64,000 bases of DNA from Sequoia sempervirens (taxonomy: Eukaryota; Streptophyta; Pinopsida; Cupressales; Cupressaceae), in NCBI GenBank assembly GCA_007258455.2, contig VDFB02254903.1:1-64000 (forward strand), in the 5' to 3' direction. Positions 22,986 through 35,404 of the stretch are shown piece after piece (within the stretch, counting starts at the first letter, position 1; each line of letters begins with the position of its first letter). The position numbers and the translations under genes were made by a program. The notes beneath the pieces are model-generated. The model was not told the DNA's origin and made no database searches. It worked only from the letters and a program-made list of their open reading frames with translations.

Positions 22986-24094
22986 TCACTGTTTTTGCTG
23001 TGCTGTTATGTTTTTGTAAGTTTTCTTTGCAGTTTTTACAAAACAGAATATCTGTGATTGGATAGGGCACCTAGACTATTGACAAAATTTCATAAAGGTC
23101 GAACATACACAAAGAATGGAATAAATTATCTAATGCTTCAATTAGACAAACCCAAATCAGATAAATCCATTTATCTTAGTTGCAAGATTAATTAATTTAG
23201 AGTTAAACACTATCTTCTGAAAGCAACGGTGAAGGAGGGTACTCATCTTTAGGTGAAAATATTTTGATGAAATTGCAGAAATATACACAACCAGCTCCGC
23301 GTTGGCCTCTCCAAAAATGATATGTCGGTGCCCTCGTGGCTACGCGAGTGTGCACTGATAAAACGGGAGTCAAGTGCCTTCCATTGCTCACCCTCGTCTC
23401 TGTGATGGGAGAAAAGAAGAGAACGTCCAACAATCCCTTCGTGGGAGGTATCATTTTGGTCCAAATTGTTCAACCTTCAGCTGGGTAGATGCTTGAGGCG
23501 TATCAAATCCTCAGGCAGCTGTCACTGCTATGTATTCCTCCAATTTAAGTACCACCGTTAAGAGCAAAAGAGAAGCTCTCCTTTAGCACAGGCAGGGAGG
23601 ATGTTGCGATAGTGGTGGAATGTGGCTTTATACTCGCCAATTGCATTTGCTTGATAGATTCTAAAGCCTTTTCAACAAACCCCTTTGTGCATATACGACC
23701 ATCTCTCCTCTGGTTTTCATCTTTATTCTTTCTTTCCTTCATGCCGTTATCTTCCCTCTACCTCTGTCTTCTCTTACCCTCTTTCTGCAAAATCCTCTAT
23801 CTATACTCTTCATCAATATTTTTGCTTCCTCATATGGTGCAGATCGTGGAGCATGTGGACAAGGGCATCGACCTGGATTCATAGCTACCAATTATATTGA
23901 ATGAACTGTATTGATGACCAAAGGACTAGGAGGCCATACCGTATTAATGGTGTGGCCATCTCTTACCATTCCTCTTCTTTAATTGCTGTCTCCCAGTCAT
24001 CTCTGCCTTTTCAAGTCTTTATTATTTTATTTTATTTTAATTTCTTTTCCTACTACACTGTCTAGCATGGAGGTCACTGACAGGGATGTGACAC

Positions 24095-25288
24095 CTATCT
24101 ACTTGCTCTGCCAGCACAACAATCTTCTTCTGTCTTTACATTTTCCAGGGTGGAGAGAACCGGATGGAAATTGAAAGGGATGTGCAGTCTCTCTGCTTGC
24201 TCTGCCAGCACCCGCGCTGTGTGATCTAATGCTTGCTTGTGTTCGCTCACGGCGGTGATTCTCAGATTGGGCGGACCCCCACTCCGGGCAGCAAGAGCCT
24301 GCATTAGCCATGCCCACTGTGGTAGCTCACAGTCATTGAGGTAGATAACGTGGACGAACTCATCGCCTTCCATGGCCTCCATAATGCTCTGGTTCACTGC
24401 TGCTAGGAGACTTTGAGAATATGCCGGCACAGGTCGGTATTCTCCATGTGACCAACCGCTACGAGAAGCCTGATGAGCCACATCCCCCACTCTTCTGATA
24501 CCAGCTACCGCTGAAGTAGCCACCCACCAAATTTTCTTTACTGCCTTTAAACAGAATTTCATCAAAGATTTCCAAAAATCAAAATAGGCAGGTTTTTCAT
24601 TGATTTGCAGCTCCAATTTTTCTGAATATTCACTGATTGATAGACCCAATTCATTTGGGTATTCATTAAAGAATGTTTGCACATTGTCTTGCAGGTCCAA
24701 CTCTAGATATTCATTAATTGACAAGCCCAATTCATTTACGTATTGGTTGAAGGCCTGCTCTGTATTTTCATTGACTTGAAGGTCCAATTCTTCAGAATAT
24801 TCGCTGATTGATAGACCCAATTCATTGAAGACTGATTGTACTTTGTCCTGCTCTATATTTTCATTGATTTGGTCAAATTCTTCTGAATATTCGCTGATTT
24901 GTAGGTCAAATTCAACGAATGGTTGCACATTGCCTTGCTCTTCTGAATATTCGCTGATTGATAGACCTAATTCATTGAAGATTGATTGCACTTTGTCCTG
25001 CTCTATATTTTCATTGATTTGGTCAAATTCTTGTGAATATTCGCTGATTTGCAGCTCAAAATCAAAGAATGGTTGCACATTGCCTTGCTCTGTATATATA
25101 TGCTCCTCTTCCTCATAATGCATCTGCCATTGCTCCATGGATGGAGCTTTCCTTCCTGCGTATATATGCTCCTCCTCCTCATTCTGGTCGAGCAGCAGAG
25201 TTATGCCCTTCGAAGTGGGCGACCTGAAGCTTTTGGCCATTCTTTCGTTGTTCTTGAGGGAATTCCACCATTTAAGCATTGATGCCAT
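24095..25288 (-). CDS. Truncated GRAS-domain protein (397 aa)
   Basis: An intact minus-strand ORF from ATG at 25288 to TAG at 24095-24097. Residues 60-235 are acidic and contain a 50-residue repeat (67-116 and 117-166, both starting EQGNVQPF) plus further NELGLSI(S/N)EY units. From about residue 240 a GRAS domain begins: GDVAHQAS near 268-275 fits the first leucine-rich part, VHVIYLND (312-319) is the VHIID motif with changes, WLMQALAARSGGPPNLRITAV follows, and PFNFHPV (371-377) starts the second leucine-rich part. GRAS proteins are plant transcription regulators (DELLA, SCR, SCL types). The PFYRE and SAW parts are absent: the frame stops two bases inside the junction with the LTR-like block at 24093. 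It is probably a broken gene copy, though the open frame leaves expression possible. I cannot place it in a GRAS subfamily. Confidence 0.75.
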   Translation of the reverse strand: MASMLKWWNSLKNNERMAKSFRSPTSKGITLLLDQNEEEEHIYAGRKAPSMEQWQMHYEEEEHIYTEQGNVQPFFDFELQISEYSQEFDQINENIEQDKVQSIFNELGLSISEYSEEQGNVQPFVEFDLQISEYSEEFDQINENIEQDKVQSVFNELGLSISEYSEELDLQVNENTEQAFNQYVNELGLSINEYLELDLQDNVQTFFNEYPNELGLSISEYSEKLELQINEKPAYFDFWKSLMKFCLKAVKKIWWVATSAVAGIRRVGDVAHQASRSGWSHGEYRPVPAYSQSLLAAVNQSIMEAMEGDEFVHVIYLNDCELPQWAWLMQALAARSGGPPNLRITAVSEHKQALDHTARVLAEQAERLHIPFNFHPVLSTLENVKTEEDCCAGRASR

Positions 25289-26626
25289 TCTGTTGATGTC
25301 GGTGCCTTCACAGACTTATGCAATTGTAATTCAAGGGCGCAGAACTGCTAATCGTAATTCACAGAAAGCAAATTCTCACAGCAGAGCAAATTGTAGCCAA
25401 TCGTAATTCACAGAGAGCAATAAAGAAAATTGTGATTCCCACGGACTAAAGACTGAATTTAAGACACAGCCGAGGATTTGAATTTCATAACGTCCATAGT
25501 TTTCAACGGTCACATTTTAGAAAACCTCCCTCAACTTCCGCGCGCTTGAGAAAAAAATTAACTTAAACCGACCAAAACTGTTACCAATGATATTCGTCCA
25601 ATTTAATGTATGATTTTTCATTAGTTTATTATTAGTTAGTGATGTCTCTCCCTTCAGCATAGTTTATACCTATATTATCTTTGAGCTAGTTATCTTTAAC
25701 TGATCATCACTTTTTAGAGCTCTTCATATCTGTTTTATGTTCTTATGATTATTTTAAAATGTCGATTTAAGAAAGTTTGGGAGAAATGGAAGACTTTCTC
25801 ACAAGTTTGAATTAGATAATATTATTCAAAGTTTTCAGATTTCTTCAATTGTCTAGTGACACACATTTTAAAATAAATAAGCATTCATGCATCTATGATA
25901 ATACAAATTAAATTGATTCTAATTTGCTCTTTTAATACCTTAAATATTAGGGGAGAGGACTCAATCACATTGCAAGGACCAACAATCAGCATGTTATTGT
26001 ACACTTAGATGTCATATTCATTAAAGGAAACAATACTTAAATTAAGCTACACTATTAAATATTTATTAAGTGCTAGTTAATGTGCACATGTATGTGTAAT
26101 CGACATTCTCTAAGGTGTCCAAACTACAATGCAATTGTAAAAGTAAAATTTTCATACCTTACACTTTTCTCTTTCATTCTAGACTCACTTTGATTGAGTT
26201 AGCCTTTATGTAATGACTAGTATACAATCAATATATTATGCATAAATTGTAAATCACATGAACCTTGACCAATCTAGACTTTTTGCATCCCAAGAACCTT
26301 CAAATTACTCACTCCTCGCCTTGGTTTAAAATTGTGTGCATGAAATTAAACTTAGTTTGGTATTATAATGTGAAATTCACCCTTGCACTTTTAGTATTCA
26401 AATTTCAAATTTTTTTATTGGGCTCATGGCAATATTAATTCAAACTAGTTGTCGTTTGTTGATTGACTTGAGCATGAAATACTTCAAATTTATACACTAG
26501 GGTATTGTATAGAAAAAACAAATCCCAATTCATTTTCAAACATCTAGATTCCAATATGTAACTTGCTCTCACTTACTACTTGAATCATCATTTGAGAAGC
26601 ATTTTGAACATTCACTACCACATTAG
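25289..26626. other. No gene recognised; upstream of the GRAS fragment
   Basis: On the minus strand, upstream of the GRAS start, CTGTGAATTACGATT occurs twice (about 25350 and 25405), the second next to GATTGGCT. Otherwise the stretch is AT-rich and shows no ORF, repeat or TE end that I can support. Confidence 0.35.
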
Positions 26627-27448
26627 CATTTACATACATAGCAATAAATAAGCATATTACAATATTTCTTCTTGTCTTTGTTTTTGTTCACAAGAGATTG
26701 GCATGCCTAGTGGCTTGAGTAAGGATCTAATATGACACTCACTTAGCAACCTCCTTAGAGGTGTTTGTAAGCACCACCAATTCCTTGTTGTAATTCTACA
26801 TATTTAAAGGCAAGGCGAACTAGTTTCAAGATTAAAATACTTTCCAATTCAATTTCATGTAAAATTTTCTCAAGTTGATTCTACTCAAAAAGTTCGATTT
26901 CATGCAACAAAATTAAACAAGATTGACTCTTACTAAGAGCTCGCCCCTTATCAAAGAAAAGTTCAATCTTTGTTTAAATGAGCATCATAGAGTCGAATCC
27001 AAGTATTGTTTTGATCACAAAATAATAGTCTCAAGTCCAAAACCTTCATACTACACCTATATATAAGTAACCCTAACCTCTCTTTGTCATTTTGAAAAGC
27101 CTACTTGCCTAATTTTGATTTATTGTCTTGAGTCAAATATTGTAGGGTGAATTTGACTACTATTTAATTATTTACTTTCAAAAAGGTTACATTTTATTTA
27201 TTTTTGTTTCTTTTCATTTTGGTGAACCCAATATATCTTACACCCCCTTAAGTTTTTTAATTTAGGGTTCTTTTTATAATTTCTATTTTATTTTCTAGAC
27301 CTAAGAGTGTGATTTTTCAAGATTTATATTAGCACCCTTCCCTTGTGACTATTTTCTCACCATTTAGGGCTTGTGTATTATGTTTATGCTAAAGTCTCAG
27401 CCATATCATCATTTCCCTTTGAGAAGAAGTTGTCTTCTCAATCCTAAT

Positions 27449-28730
27449 ATGACATCTCATGTAGTGGATCAAGATACTCTTATGGGTTCTATGGATCCTA
27501 ATATCCATTAAAAAGCTCATAAATTTCCTATGAATAATAATATTAATCATCATGAGGAGGATTATGAACATGTCACACATATTGATAAAGAATAATTATT
27601 TGTCACTACAAAATTAATTTTTTCAAGAGAGCTTGTACTAATATTATTTCTTCAACATAGTTGGTTGATTCTTCATGTAATTTTTTCCGTAGTGCACCAT
27701 TTTAGTTCAAGTATTTCTCAAAAAAAAGAGGGATAAGATTACTCATAGTTCTTATGTCGCTAGTGTTATTCCTACATCTCATCATGTTAACATTCTAACT
27801 TTATCTTTTTCATATAACATTGTTCACTTTCTTATCTCATTTCCTTGCATAGTATCCCCCATCCTTTTTATAGTATATATACATTGTTTCCCAAACTCCA
27901 AGCACTATCACTCCTACCTCTACCCTTGATGTACTTGTGAAGAATCTAGATGATGTGGAATGTCAACTGAAGGCTATCTCTAATGGTCAAAATTTAGAAG
28001 AGTATATTCCAAGACATAACACCCCAATTGTATTTGGAATAGGTACACTTGCTTTACTAGTGGGTTTTTTGGCACCTTGTTTTGAGTTGTATAATGGAAA
28101 GGGTGATCCTAACGTGTATCTATAATATTTTCAAATTGTATGTTTGGACTTTCTATATGAAGATAAGTTATTGGCCTAAATTTTTTCCATGAAATGTGAA
28201 GGATCATGGTATTTATAGTTTCTCTATGCCTCCCATTTCTACTATTTTTTTCAAAAATAGCGAAATCATTCTTTAATCATTTCCAAGTGAACATGGGTTT
28301 AAAGACTACATTTTTAGATTTATTTGAATGTTCTCATGGATCTAATCAATGTATTAATTATTATGTGCTAAGATGCAACATCACCTTCCTAATTATGAGT
28401 TACAAAGTATCTTTATTAAGGGATTGTGATCACTTATTAAGGGTATAACATATTTGTACCTTATTCATGGATTTATTTACTCATGTAAAGAATGTATCTA
28501 AATAAAGTTAATGGATTTTAATATTTTGAAACATGGCTCTTCTCCTACTCCTTTTATGTATTCCTATCCTTCAAATTTTCAAAATAAAAATAATTTTCAA
28601 AAGGGTAGTGGCAAAAAAGAGAGAACAAACCAAGTGCTCAACATGTGGCTACTACATTTGATATTATGAATTTAAATGAGCCTTTAGAGAAAGTGCTTCA
28701 AAATTTATTAATTCTAATATGATTACTCTT
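27449..28730 (+). pseudogene. gag: Unit A Gag-like frame, decayed
   Basis: ATG at 27449 opens a frame starting TSHVVDQDTLMGSMDPN with stops at TAA, continued in other frames. From 27937 to 28125 it is open: LKAISNGQNLEEYIPRHN, then FELYNGKGDPNVYL. The phrase FELYNGKGDP resembles the start of the retrotransposon Gag capsid domain of plant Ty3/gypsy elements (F.YDG.GDP type). Frames after it (IFSMKCEGSW, then LRCNITFLIM near 28370) continue the resemblance with shifts and stops. Gag would coat the element RNA. The part after 28730 that in B holds a CHC-type motif is deleted here. Confidence 0.5.
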
Positions 28731-28971
28731 GATCACATACAAGTATTTTCATATGAATCTATAACATTTTTATTTTATAATAAACTATAAACATTTTAAA
28801 TTGATTATTTTTTATTACAAAATTGAATTAAAATTATGCATTTATTATACATTTCAAGGTGTAATATAATAAGGTAGTATGGTATTAGTCCCATCCCACC
28901 AACAAGTTGTATACTTGCTTTTGTTTCAAAGGTAAAATTATAATATATAAAATTAAATAATAGTTTACATT

Positions 28972-29171
28972 GATAGGGGTGATGGACCTAGCTCAATTGG
29001 CTAAAGCATCCTGTTGCAGGCAAGAGGTCATGAGGTCTAGTCTCCCCACCATCCCCGTGGTATCGGAGGGTGAGTCGCACCAACGTCACCAATCACATGA
29101 ATTTTTTTTACCAAGAACACTACAATTTATAGGGGGGTGGATACTCGACTGATTTTTGTAGCCTAAAAAAA
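28972..29171 (+). mobile_element. tRNA-derived SINE
   Basis: A 200-bp insertion with pol III promoter boxes: A box TAGCTCAATTGG (28989-29000) and B box GGTCTAGTCTC (29034-29044), 35 bp apart. It ends in a short A-run. Near-perfect direct repeats flank it: AGTTTACATT (28962-28971) and AGTTACATT (29172-29180). Unit B shows the unoccupied site at 38049-38058. As a SINE it would rely on a LINE enzyme for movement. Confidence 0.85.
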
Positions 29172-29180
29172 AGTTACATT

Positions 29181-31540
29181 CATAATAATGTTTAATGCTA
29201 GAAAATAGAAAATCTGGTTGAATATATGGGAATTAGATAACCATCTAGCATGCATGTCATAGTGGTGGTTGTGACATTGGATTTACTAAGGTACACTATA
29301 ACACATTTAAATTTGTGTACATTGTATACATTGGCCTCATGACATTGTATGAAATTTCGTACATGCTCTCATGGCCTTATTGAGATTAATATATATAAAT
29401 ATTTTATGTATATTTTTAGCTTAAATAATTTTAATGGTTTATACATATTCTTTCTCTCTATCTTTCCCTCTATCTCCCTCTCTCTATCACTATCTCTCTC
29501 ATATGTACATGGTGTACATAAAGGTCAAATGCCATATATGACATGATATCATAAAAGTGTCATGCAAGCATCATGACTAGTGCACATCAAACTCTTATGG
29601 TGGTTTGTTTAGTATTTTTATTCATAGATCATGATTACCTCCATAATTTAGTTTCTACTTTGACCTTCTCATCTATTATATATGTAATCTTGGTTGCCAA
29701 CTAGTCAAAAGCCTCCATCACCCCAATCCTTGGAAACACATACATGGGAAGCATATGAGGACCTTTGAGAGAACCCTCCACTATAATGGTGGTTTAAGTA
29801 AAAAAATAATCATCTTGTAAATTACTTGATGTCATCAATTAGGTTCTCCAACATCTTAACTAATAATTATTTTTTAATCTTTGGACAAATTATTGGATAC
29901 ATTTTATTTGATATGACCTAATTTTTTTCTTCACATTAGTCAACATTCCAAGTTTCAAATACTATATGAACATTATTATTTCATGGAAGCTTGATTTTAA
30001 CTAATACTGTAGAAAAATTCATGGAAGCACATATGGTATCTATTTGGTAAGAATCCTTTTTAATTTTGTCCCCACTCAAGTAACTATAAATTGCTTATAT
30101 AAGAAGAACAAGATTAGTTTCATGTAAACAACTAAAAGAATTAGTTTGAAATCCTATAATTAATGTATGATATTAAGTAAGAATCCTACAAATATTATAA
30201 CATACTCATGGTAATTTATTATATTGTGATTATTTACCATGAAATGCAATCAACACATAAGTATATTTGTTCACTTAATTAAAGAGTTTAGACTTGAAAT
30301 GGATACTTATATGGAAGATCCACCCTCGCCCCTCTCTTTTAGATCAAACCATTCCTCATATCTTGAATATATAAGCATGAGTTGTTGAGTAATATTGTTC
30401 ATGGAGCCCCCCCAACCTAAGATTCTTAAGGGTGGCCCTACTATTCATAGCTTGAACTAAACTAAACTATAACTTAAAAAACAAGCATAGTTAAAGTCCC
30501 AACATGGAGAGTAATGGTTGGTCTATCTAGATATGATTAGATCATGTAGAACAATCTTGATCATGGTTGAAACTAGAAAGGCCCCTTAGTTATTTCAAAA
30601 TACCATGTTATACTTAAAATTTATATATTTCTTAAAGAAAATGTGATAATAATGATTCAAATTTATATTTTTAAGGTAATAAATCTATTTATTTCATTTA
30701 TTCAAGAACTATATAAAGAACCAAAAACATCCAAAAATTAATTATATCAAACTAATTTGTGGTGTATCATGTAGAATATATTGAAAATTAACATAGGTAA
30801 TATTTAAGTCCAATTGAGACAAAACATAGATAGATCCATGTAGAGTTCCCTTGGCTTCTTATGTTTTATATTTATTTTACCAAAAAAAAGACCACTTGTT
30901 ACCTTCTAAGTTTAGATATACAACTTACAATTATTCACCTACTTCATAATGCAAAGGAATGAATAGTGATGTCTTGATCCTCTTTGTGAAATTTCACAAC
31001 TCTAGATTAAATTTGGAGCATCATTAGCCTCTTTAAATTATGGATAAGGTTTTGGTATGATTTTGATTGAAGAGTTTTTGTTGGGTTTGTAGGTCATTGC
31101 TTTACTTGATTTCTTGACTTGTAAGGAGATATTTATTATGGACTTATCTTACTTTATCATAGTAATAGTTATCTTAAGAAGTATATCATGGTTGATTGTT
31201 TCATGAGGTCTTTAGTGCAAATAATTTTGTATCAAGGGTTGAAGCATGATGAATATTTTATCATTTCACAAGGTGTTGAAACTCAAGGACGAACTTTTGC
31301 ATGATATCTCAAACTCAAGGATTCATCCACATGTATATTGTTGTCGTTGTCTATTTGAGACTATACTTTGGTACATTCATAATCTCAAGTCTTATGGTTG
31401 TGGTCTTAGTAATCATTTTGAGTTTGTTGGTGATGAGAAATTTCAAATTCAACTAGGTCATATTGTAAATGTTAAAGAAGAGTAGTTCAAGTTTCAATGT
31501 GAATGATTTGTGGAATTAGTGATGAGAATTGCTCACTCAA
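29181..31540 (+). other. Unit A non-coding part
   Basis: No ORF is supported. It matches 38059-39293 and 39600-41640 in B. A CT-rich low-complexity tract lies at 29447-29500 with a counterpart near 38340. The frame at 31246-31485 is 79 codons and its counterpart in B (about 41345) is broken, so it is not called a gene. Confidence 0.5.
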
Positions 31541-34530
31541 ATTTTAATACTCAACTACTCTTAAGTCTATTTAGAGACTCAATCAGAAGCGCATAATTTG
31601 AAATGAGTGGGATACCTAGTATATGAAATGGAGTCTCCTCTATAATTCACTTAGCCACCACAACATGTTGGCTAGTAAGTTCAACCATAAGAGGTGAAGA
31701 ATAAAAAATATGGCTCACTACACCATTAATCTAAATGTCACTAATGTATTTTGCAACATTGCATCTATCATCACCATGGTCAAAATGGTTCCAAGATAAG
31801 AAAAATTGATAGAGGTTACTATGGAGGGAACCTACGTGCACCTATAAGTTTAGAAGAAACATTTGTAGGTGCCATGAATTCCAAGAACAACTCTGTCATA
31901 GTTTAGAATGTTTTTACGCATATAGGTCCCTTAAGAGTATTTTTTGGAAGCCTATATTCTGGAATACTTGCGACACTTGTGGTGAAAAATGGGGCCTTCC
32001 TAGAATTCACCAATCCAAATTGTTGTTTTAGCATAGTTGGTTGAGACCTAGGAGGAAAAAAACAAAAAATATGGCTCCAAGCAAGGTTGTGTTCATTCGT
32101 TGAACACACAATACACTTTTTACAACATTGCATCCTTTGTCACCATGATCAAATGGTCTTGAGCTAATTAAAATAAAGAGAGGTTATTTTCAAGGGACCA
32201 CACATGCACCTTTAGTTCTAGGAAAAAAATTGTAGGTTCCACAAATTTTGAGAACCACTTTATCATAATTTGATATGGTTTTGCAATTAGGTCTCTTGAG
32301 AGACATTGTTAGAATCTTATAATATGGAATGATCAGGACACCTAGGGTGTGAAATGAGACCTCCCCTAGCATTCATATTCTCACTAGAAATTTTTGGTGT
32401 ATTTTTTAAGACCCATGAGTTGAAGAACAAAAAAAATGGATCATAGCACCATTCTATTGAATCTCATTGATGTTTTTTGCAACATTGCAACCATCATGCC
32501 ATGGTAAAAAATTTAGAGAAAAAAAATTGATAGAGGTTATTGTGGAGGGACCTTTTTTGCACTTGTAAGTTCAATGAAATATCGGTAGATGCCACCAATT
32601 TCAAGAACCACTCCAAATAGTTTGGTAATTTTTTGTACTTAAGTCTCTTAAGAGACTTTGGTGGAAGCTTGTATCTCTCAAAATAATTGGGACACTTGGG
32701 GTGCAAAATTGGGCCTCCCATAGCATTCATCGACCCAACTTAATTCTTTTGCATATTCGGTTGGGGCCCACAAGGTGAAGAACAAAAATAGTGCTCCTAG
32801 CAAGGTTGTGTTGAATAAAAATGACACTTTTTGCAACATTGTGCAACTATCATTACCGTGATCAAACATTTTTGAGATAAGAAAAACTAAAAGAGGTTAT
32901 TGTGAAGGGAACCTATGTGCACCTATAGGCCCAAATAGAAAATCCATAGGAGTCACGGTTTTTAAAACCACTCCATCATAGCTTGTAAGTTTTTTCACTT
33001 AAGTTTGTTAAGAGACTTTGCTAGAAGCTTGTAGCTCAAAATGATTGAGACACCTAGGGTACAAAACAGGCCCTCCCCTAGAAATCACCTATCCAAAAAA
33101 ATGTGTTGGCATAGTTTTTTGAGCCCCATGAGGTGAAGAACCAAAAAAATGGCTCTTGAAAAGGTTATGCTGAAAGCAAATGATGATTTTACAACATTAC
33201 ATCTATCATTGCCATGGTCAAATAGTTTCAAGATAATCAAAATTGAGAGAGGTTATTTTGGAGGGACCCTACATTCCCTTGTAGGTTTATATGGAACATT
33301 CATATGTTCCATAGATTTTGAGAACCACTTTGTCCTTCTTTGATAATTTTTTGCACTTAGGTCTCTTAAGAGGCTTTTCCAAAAGCTTGTGGCATGGAAC
33401 AATTGGGACACCTAGGGTGAAAAAAGAGGCCTCCCCTAGAATTCATACTCCAACCTTAATGTGATGGTATATTTAGTTGGTCCACAAAGGTGAAGAATGA
33501 AAAATGTTGCTTTTGGCAAGGTTTTGTTGAATGCAAATGATGTTTTTACAACATTGCAATCATTGTCAACACAATCAAATGGTTTCAAGATAAGAAAAAA
33601 TAAGAGAGGTTATTTTGGAGGGACCCTTCATACACTTGTAGATTTAGGAAAAAAGCATCTATAGGTTCCATAGATTCCAAGAACATCTCTATCATAGTTT
33701 GATATTTTTTTACACTTAAGTATCTTAAGAGACTTTGTTGAAACCCTGTAACTCAAAATTATTGGAACACCTCGGGTGAAAAAAAAATCCTCCCCTAACA
33801 TTCACCTACCCACCAAACTTTTCAGTGTATTTTGATAGGGCCCACATGGTAAATGACAAAAAATGGCTCCTAGAAAGTTTGTGTTGAATGCAAATGATTA
33901 TTTTTGCAACATTGCAACCATCATCTCCATGCCCAAATGGTTTCAAGATAAGAAAAAATTAGAGAGATTATTGTGGAGGTAACCTACATGCACCTATAGG
34001 TATAGATGGAACATCGATAGGATCCATTGATTTCATGATCCACTTCATAATAGTTTGGATTTTTTGCACTTAAATCTCTTAAGAGACTTTGTTGGAAGTC
34101 TATAGCCCAAAAAAATTGAGACACTTGGGGTGTCAAATGGGTCCTCTCCTAGAATTCACCCACCCACCCCAACATGTTGGTATATTCATTTGGGTCCCAT
34201 GAGGTGAAGAAAAAATATGGATGTTGGCAAAGTTTGTGTTGAAAGAAAATGATGATTTTTGCAGCATTGCAACCATCATCACCATGGTCAAAAGGTTTCG
34301 AGATAATAAAAATCAAGAGAGGTTATTGTGGAGGGATCCTATACACATCTTTAGGTTCAAATAGAAAATCTATAGGTCCCATGGATTTTGAGAATCACTA
34401 CATCATAGTTTGCTAATTTTTTGCACATAGGTCTCTTAAGAGACTTTGTCAAAAACTTGTAGCTCAAAATGATCTTGAAACTTGGCGTGTGAAATGGGGC
34501 CTCCCCTAGCATTCACCTACTTAATTAAAT
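31540..34530. repeat. Satellite-like array of ~358-bp monomers (unit A)
   Basis: About nine diverged monomers. Anchors are the box GTCTCTTAAGAGAC or near matches at about 31558, 31923, 32287, 32643, 33000, 33361, 33718, 34074 and 34431; from 32643 to 34431 five periods average 358 bp. Each monomer also has a phrase like GGTTATTGTGGAGGGA, a CAACATTGCA phrase and CTCCCCTAG. Monomers differ a lot from one another. Short frames on either strand (31903-32133, 32190-32372, 32494-32869, 33149-33343) arise from the repeat. Confidence 0.85.
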
Positions 34531-35404
34531 TTTTTTATGTGGATTTTGTATCTCATACACTTGAGCCTTAAGTTGTTTAACATTTACATACATATCAATA
34601 GATAAGCATATTACAATATTTCTTGTTATCTTTATTTTTATTCACAAGAGATTGAATTAACATGCCTAGTGGCTTGACTAAGGATCTAATATGACACTCA
34701 CTTAACAAGCTCCTCAAAGGTGTTTATAAACACCACCAATTCCTTGTTGTATTTCTACATACTCAAAGGCAAGGAAAACTAGTTTCAAGATTACAATACT
34801 TTCCAATTCAATTTCATGTAACATTTTCTCAAATTGAATCTACACATAAAGTTCAATTTCATGCAACAAAATTAAAAAAGATTGACTTTTACTAAGAGTT
34901 CATCACTTATCAAAGAAAAGTTAAATTTTCATCTAACTAAGCATCATAGAGCTGAACCCAAGTATTATTTTGATCACACGATAATAGTTTCTAGTCCAAA
35001 ACCATCAAATCACACCCAAATCTAAGTAACCCTAACCTTTCTTTGTTATTTTGAAAAGTCTACTCTCCTACTTTTGATTTACTATCTCAAGTCAAATATT
35101 CTAGGGTGAATTTGACTACTATTCAATTATTTACTTTAAAAAAGGTTACATTCTATTTATTTATGTTTCTTTTCATTTTGGTGAACCCAATATATCTTAC
35201 ACCCTCTATGTTTTTTAATTTAGGTATTTTTATAATTTCTATTTTATTTTCTAGAACTAAGAGCATGATTTTCCAATATTCATATTAGCACCCTTATCTT
35301 GTGACTATTTTCTCACCCTTTAGGGCTTTTGTATTATATTTCTCCTAAAGTATCAATGATACCATCCTTTCCCTTTGAGAAGAAGTTGTCTTATCAATCC
35401 TAAT

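Larger units (their letters stand above)
21983..23044 (+). mobile_element. 5'-truncated LINE
   Basis: A 1.06-kb insertion flanked by the 12-bp direct repeat AGAATATCTGTG (21971-21982 and 23045-23056). It consists of the end of a LINE ORF2-like frame and a 3' part with four ~74-bp repeats. No clear A-tail is present; the 3' end is TTTTTACAAAAC. Target-primed insertion with 5' truncation explains the missing front of the element. Confidence 0.8.
21490..24093 (-). repeat. LTR-like block next to E1, split by a LINE
   Basis: The right end CAGGGATGTGACA and the 500 bases before it resemble the E1 LTR ends at 15343 and 21487, and 23598-23690 is a diverged match to 14578-14670 and 20712-20800. The left end TGTGAAATCT resembles TGTAAAATCT at 16164. 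This is therefore probably a solo or orphan LTR of a related family, minus-strand. No target duplication was found (ACAAC left, CCTAT right). The LINE at 21983-23044 interrupts it. Small open frames at 23203-23473 and 23612-23900 are not convincing genes. Confidence 0.45.
26627..34580 (+). mobile_element. Unit A: decayed Gag-bearing repeat, first of two in tandem
   Basis: Matches unit B over its whole length in the same order: leader, primer-like site, Gag-like frame, long non-coding part and ~358-bp array. Compared with B it lacks about 1.1 kb near 28727 (36715-37830 in B) and one copy of the 38.4-40.5 kb duplication, and it carries a SINE. At 27216-27231 the phrase CATTTTGGTGAACCCAA resembles an LTR end (CA) plus a primer-binding site starting TGGTGAACCC, with the Gag-like ATG about 230 bp further. 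If so, 26627-27215 is part of an LTR. No matching downstream LTR other than the start of B was found. Confidence 0.55.

Noticed and set aside
25288..25600. Promoter of the GRAS ORF
   Set aside because: A CCAAT-like motif and a short repeat are present but no convincing TATA box or start site could be placed.
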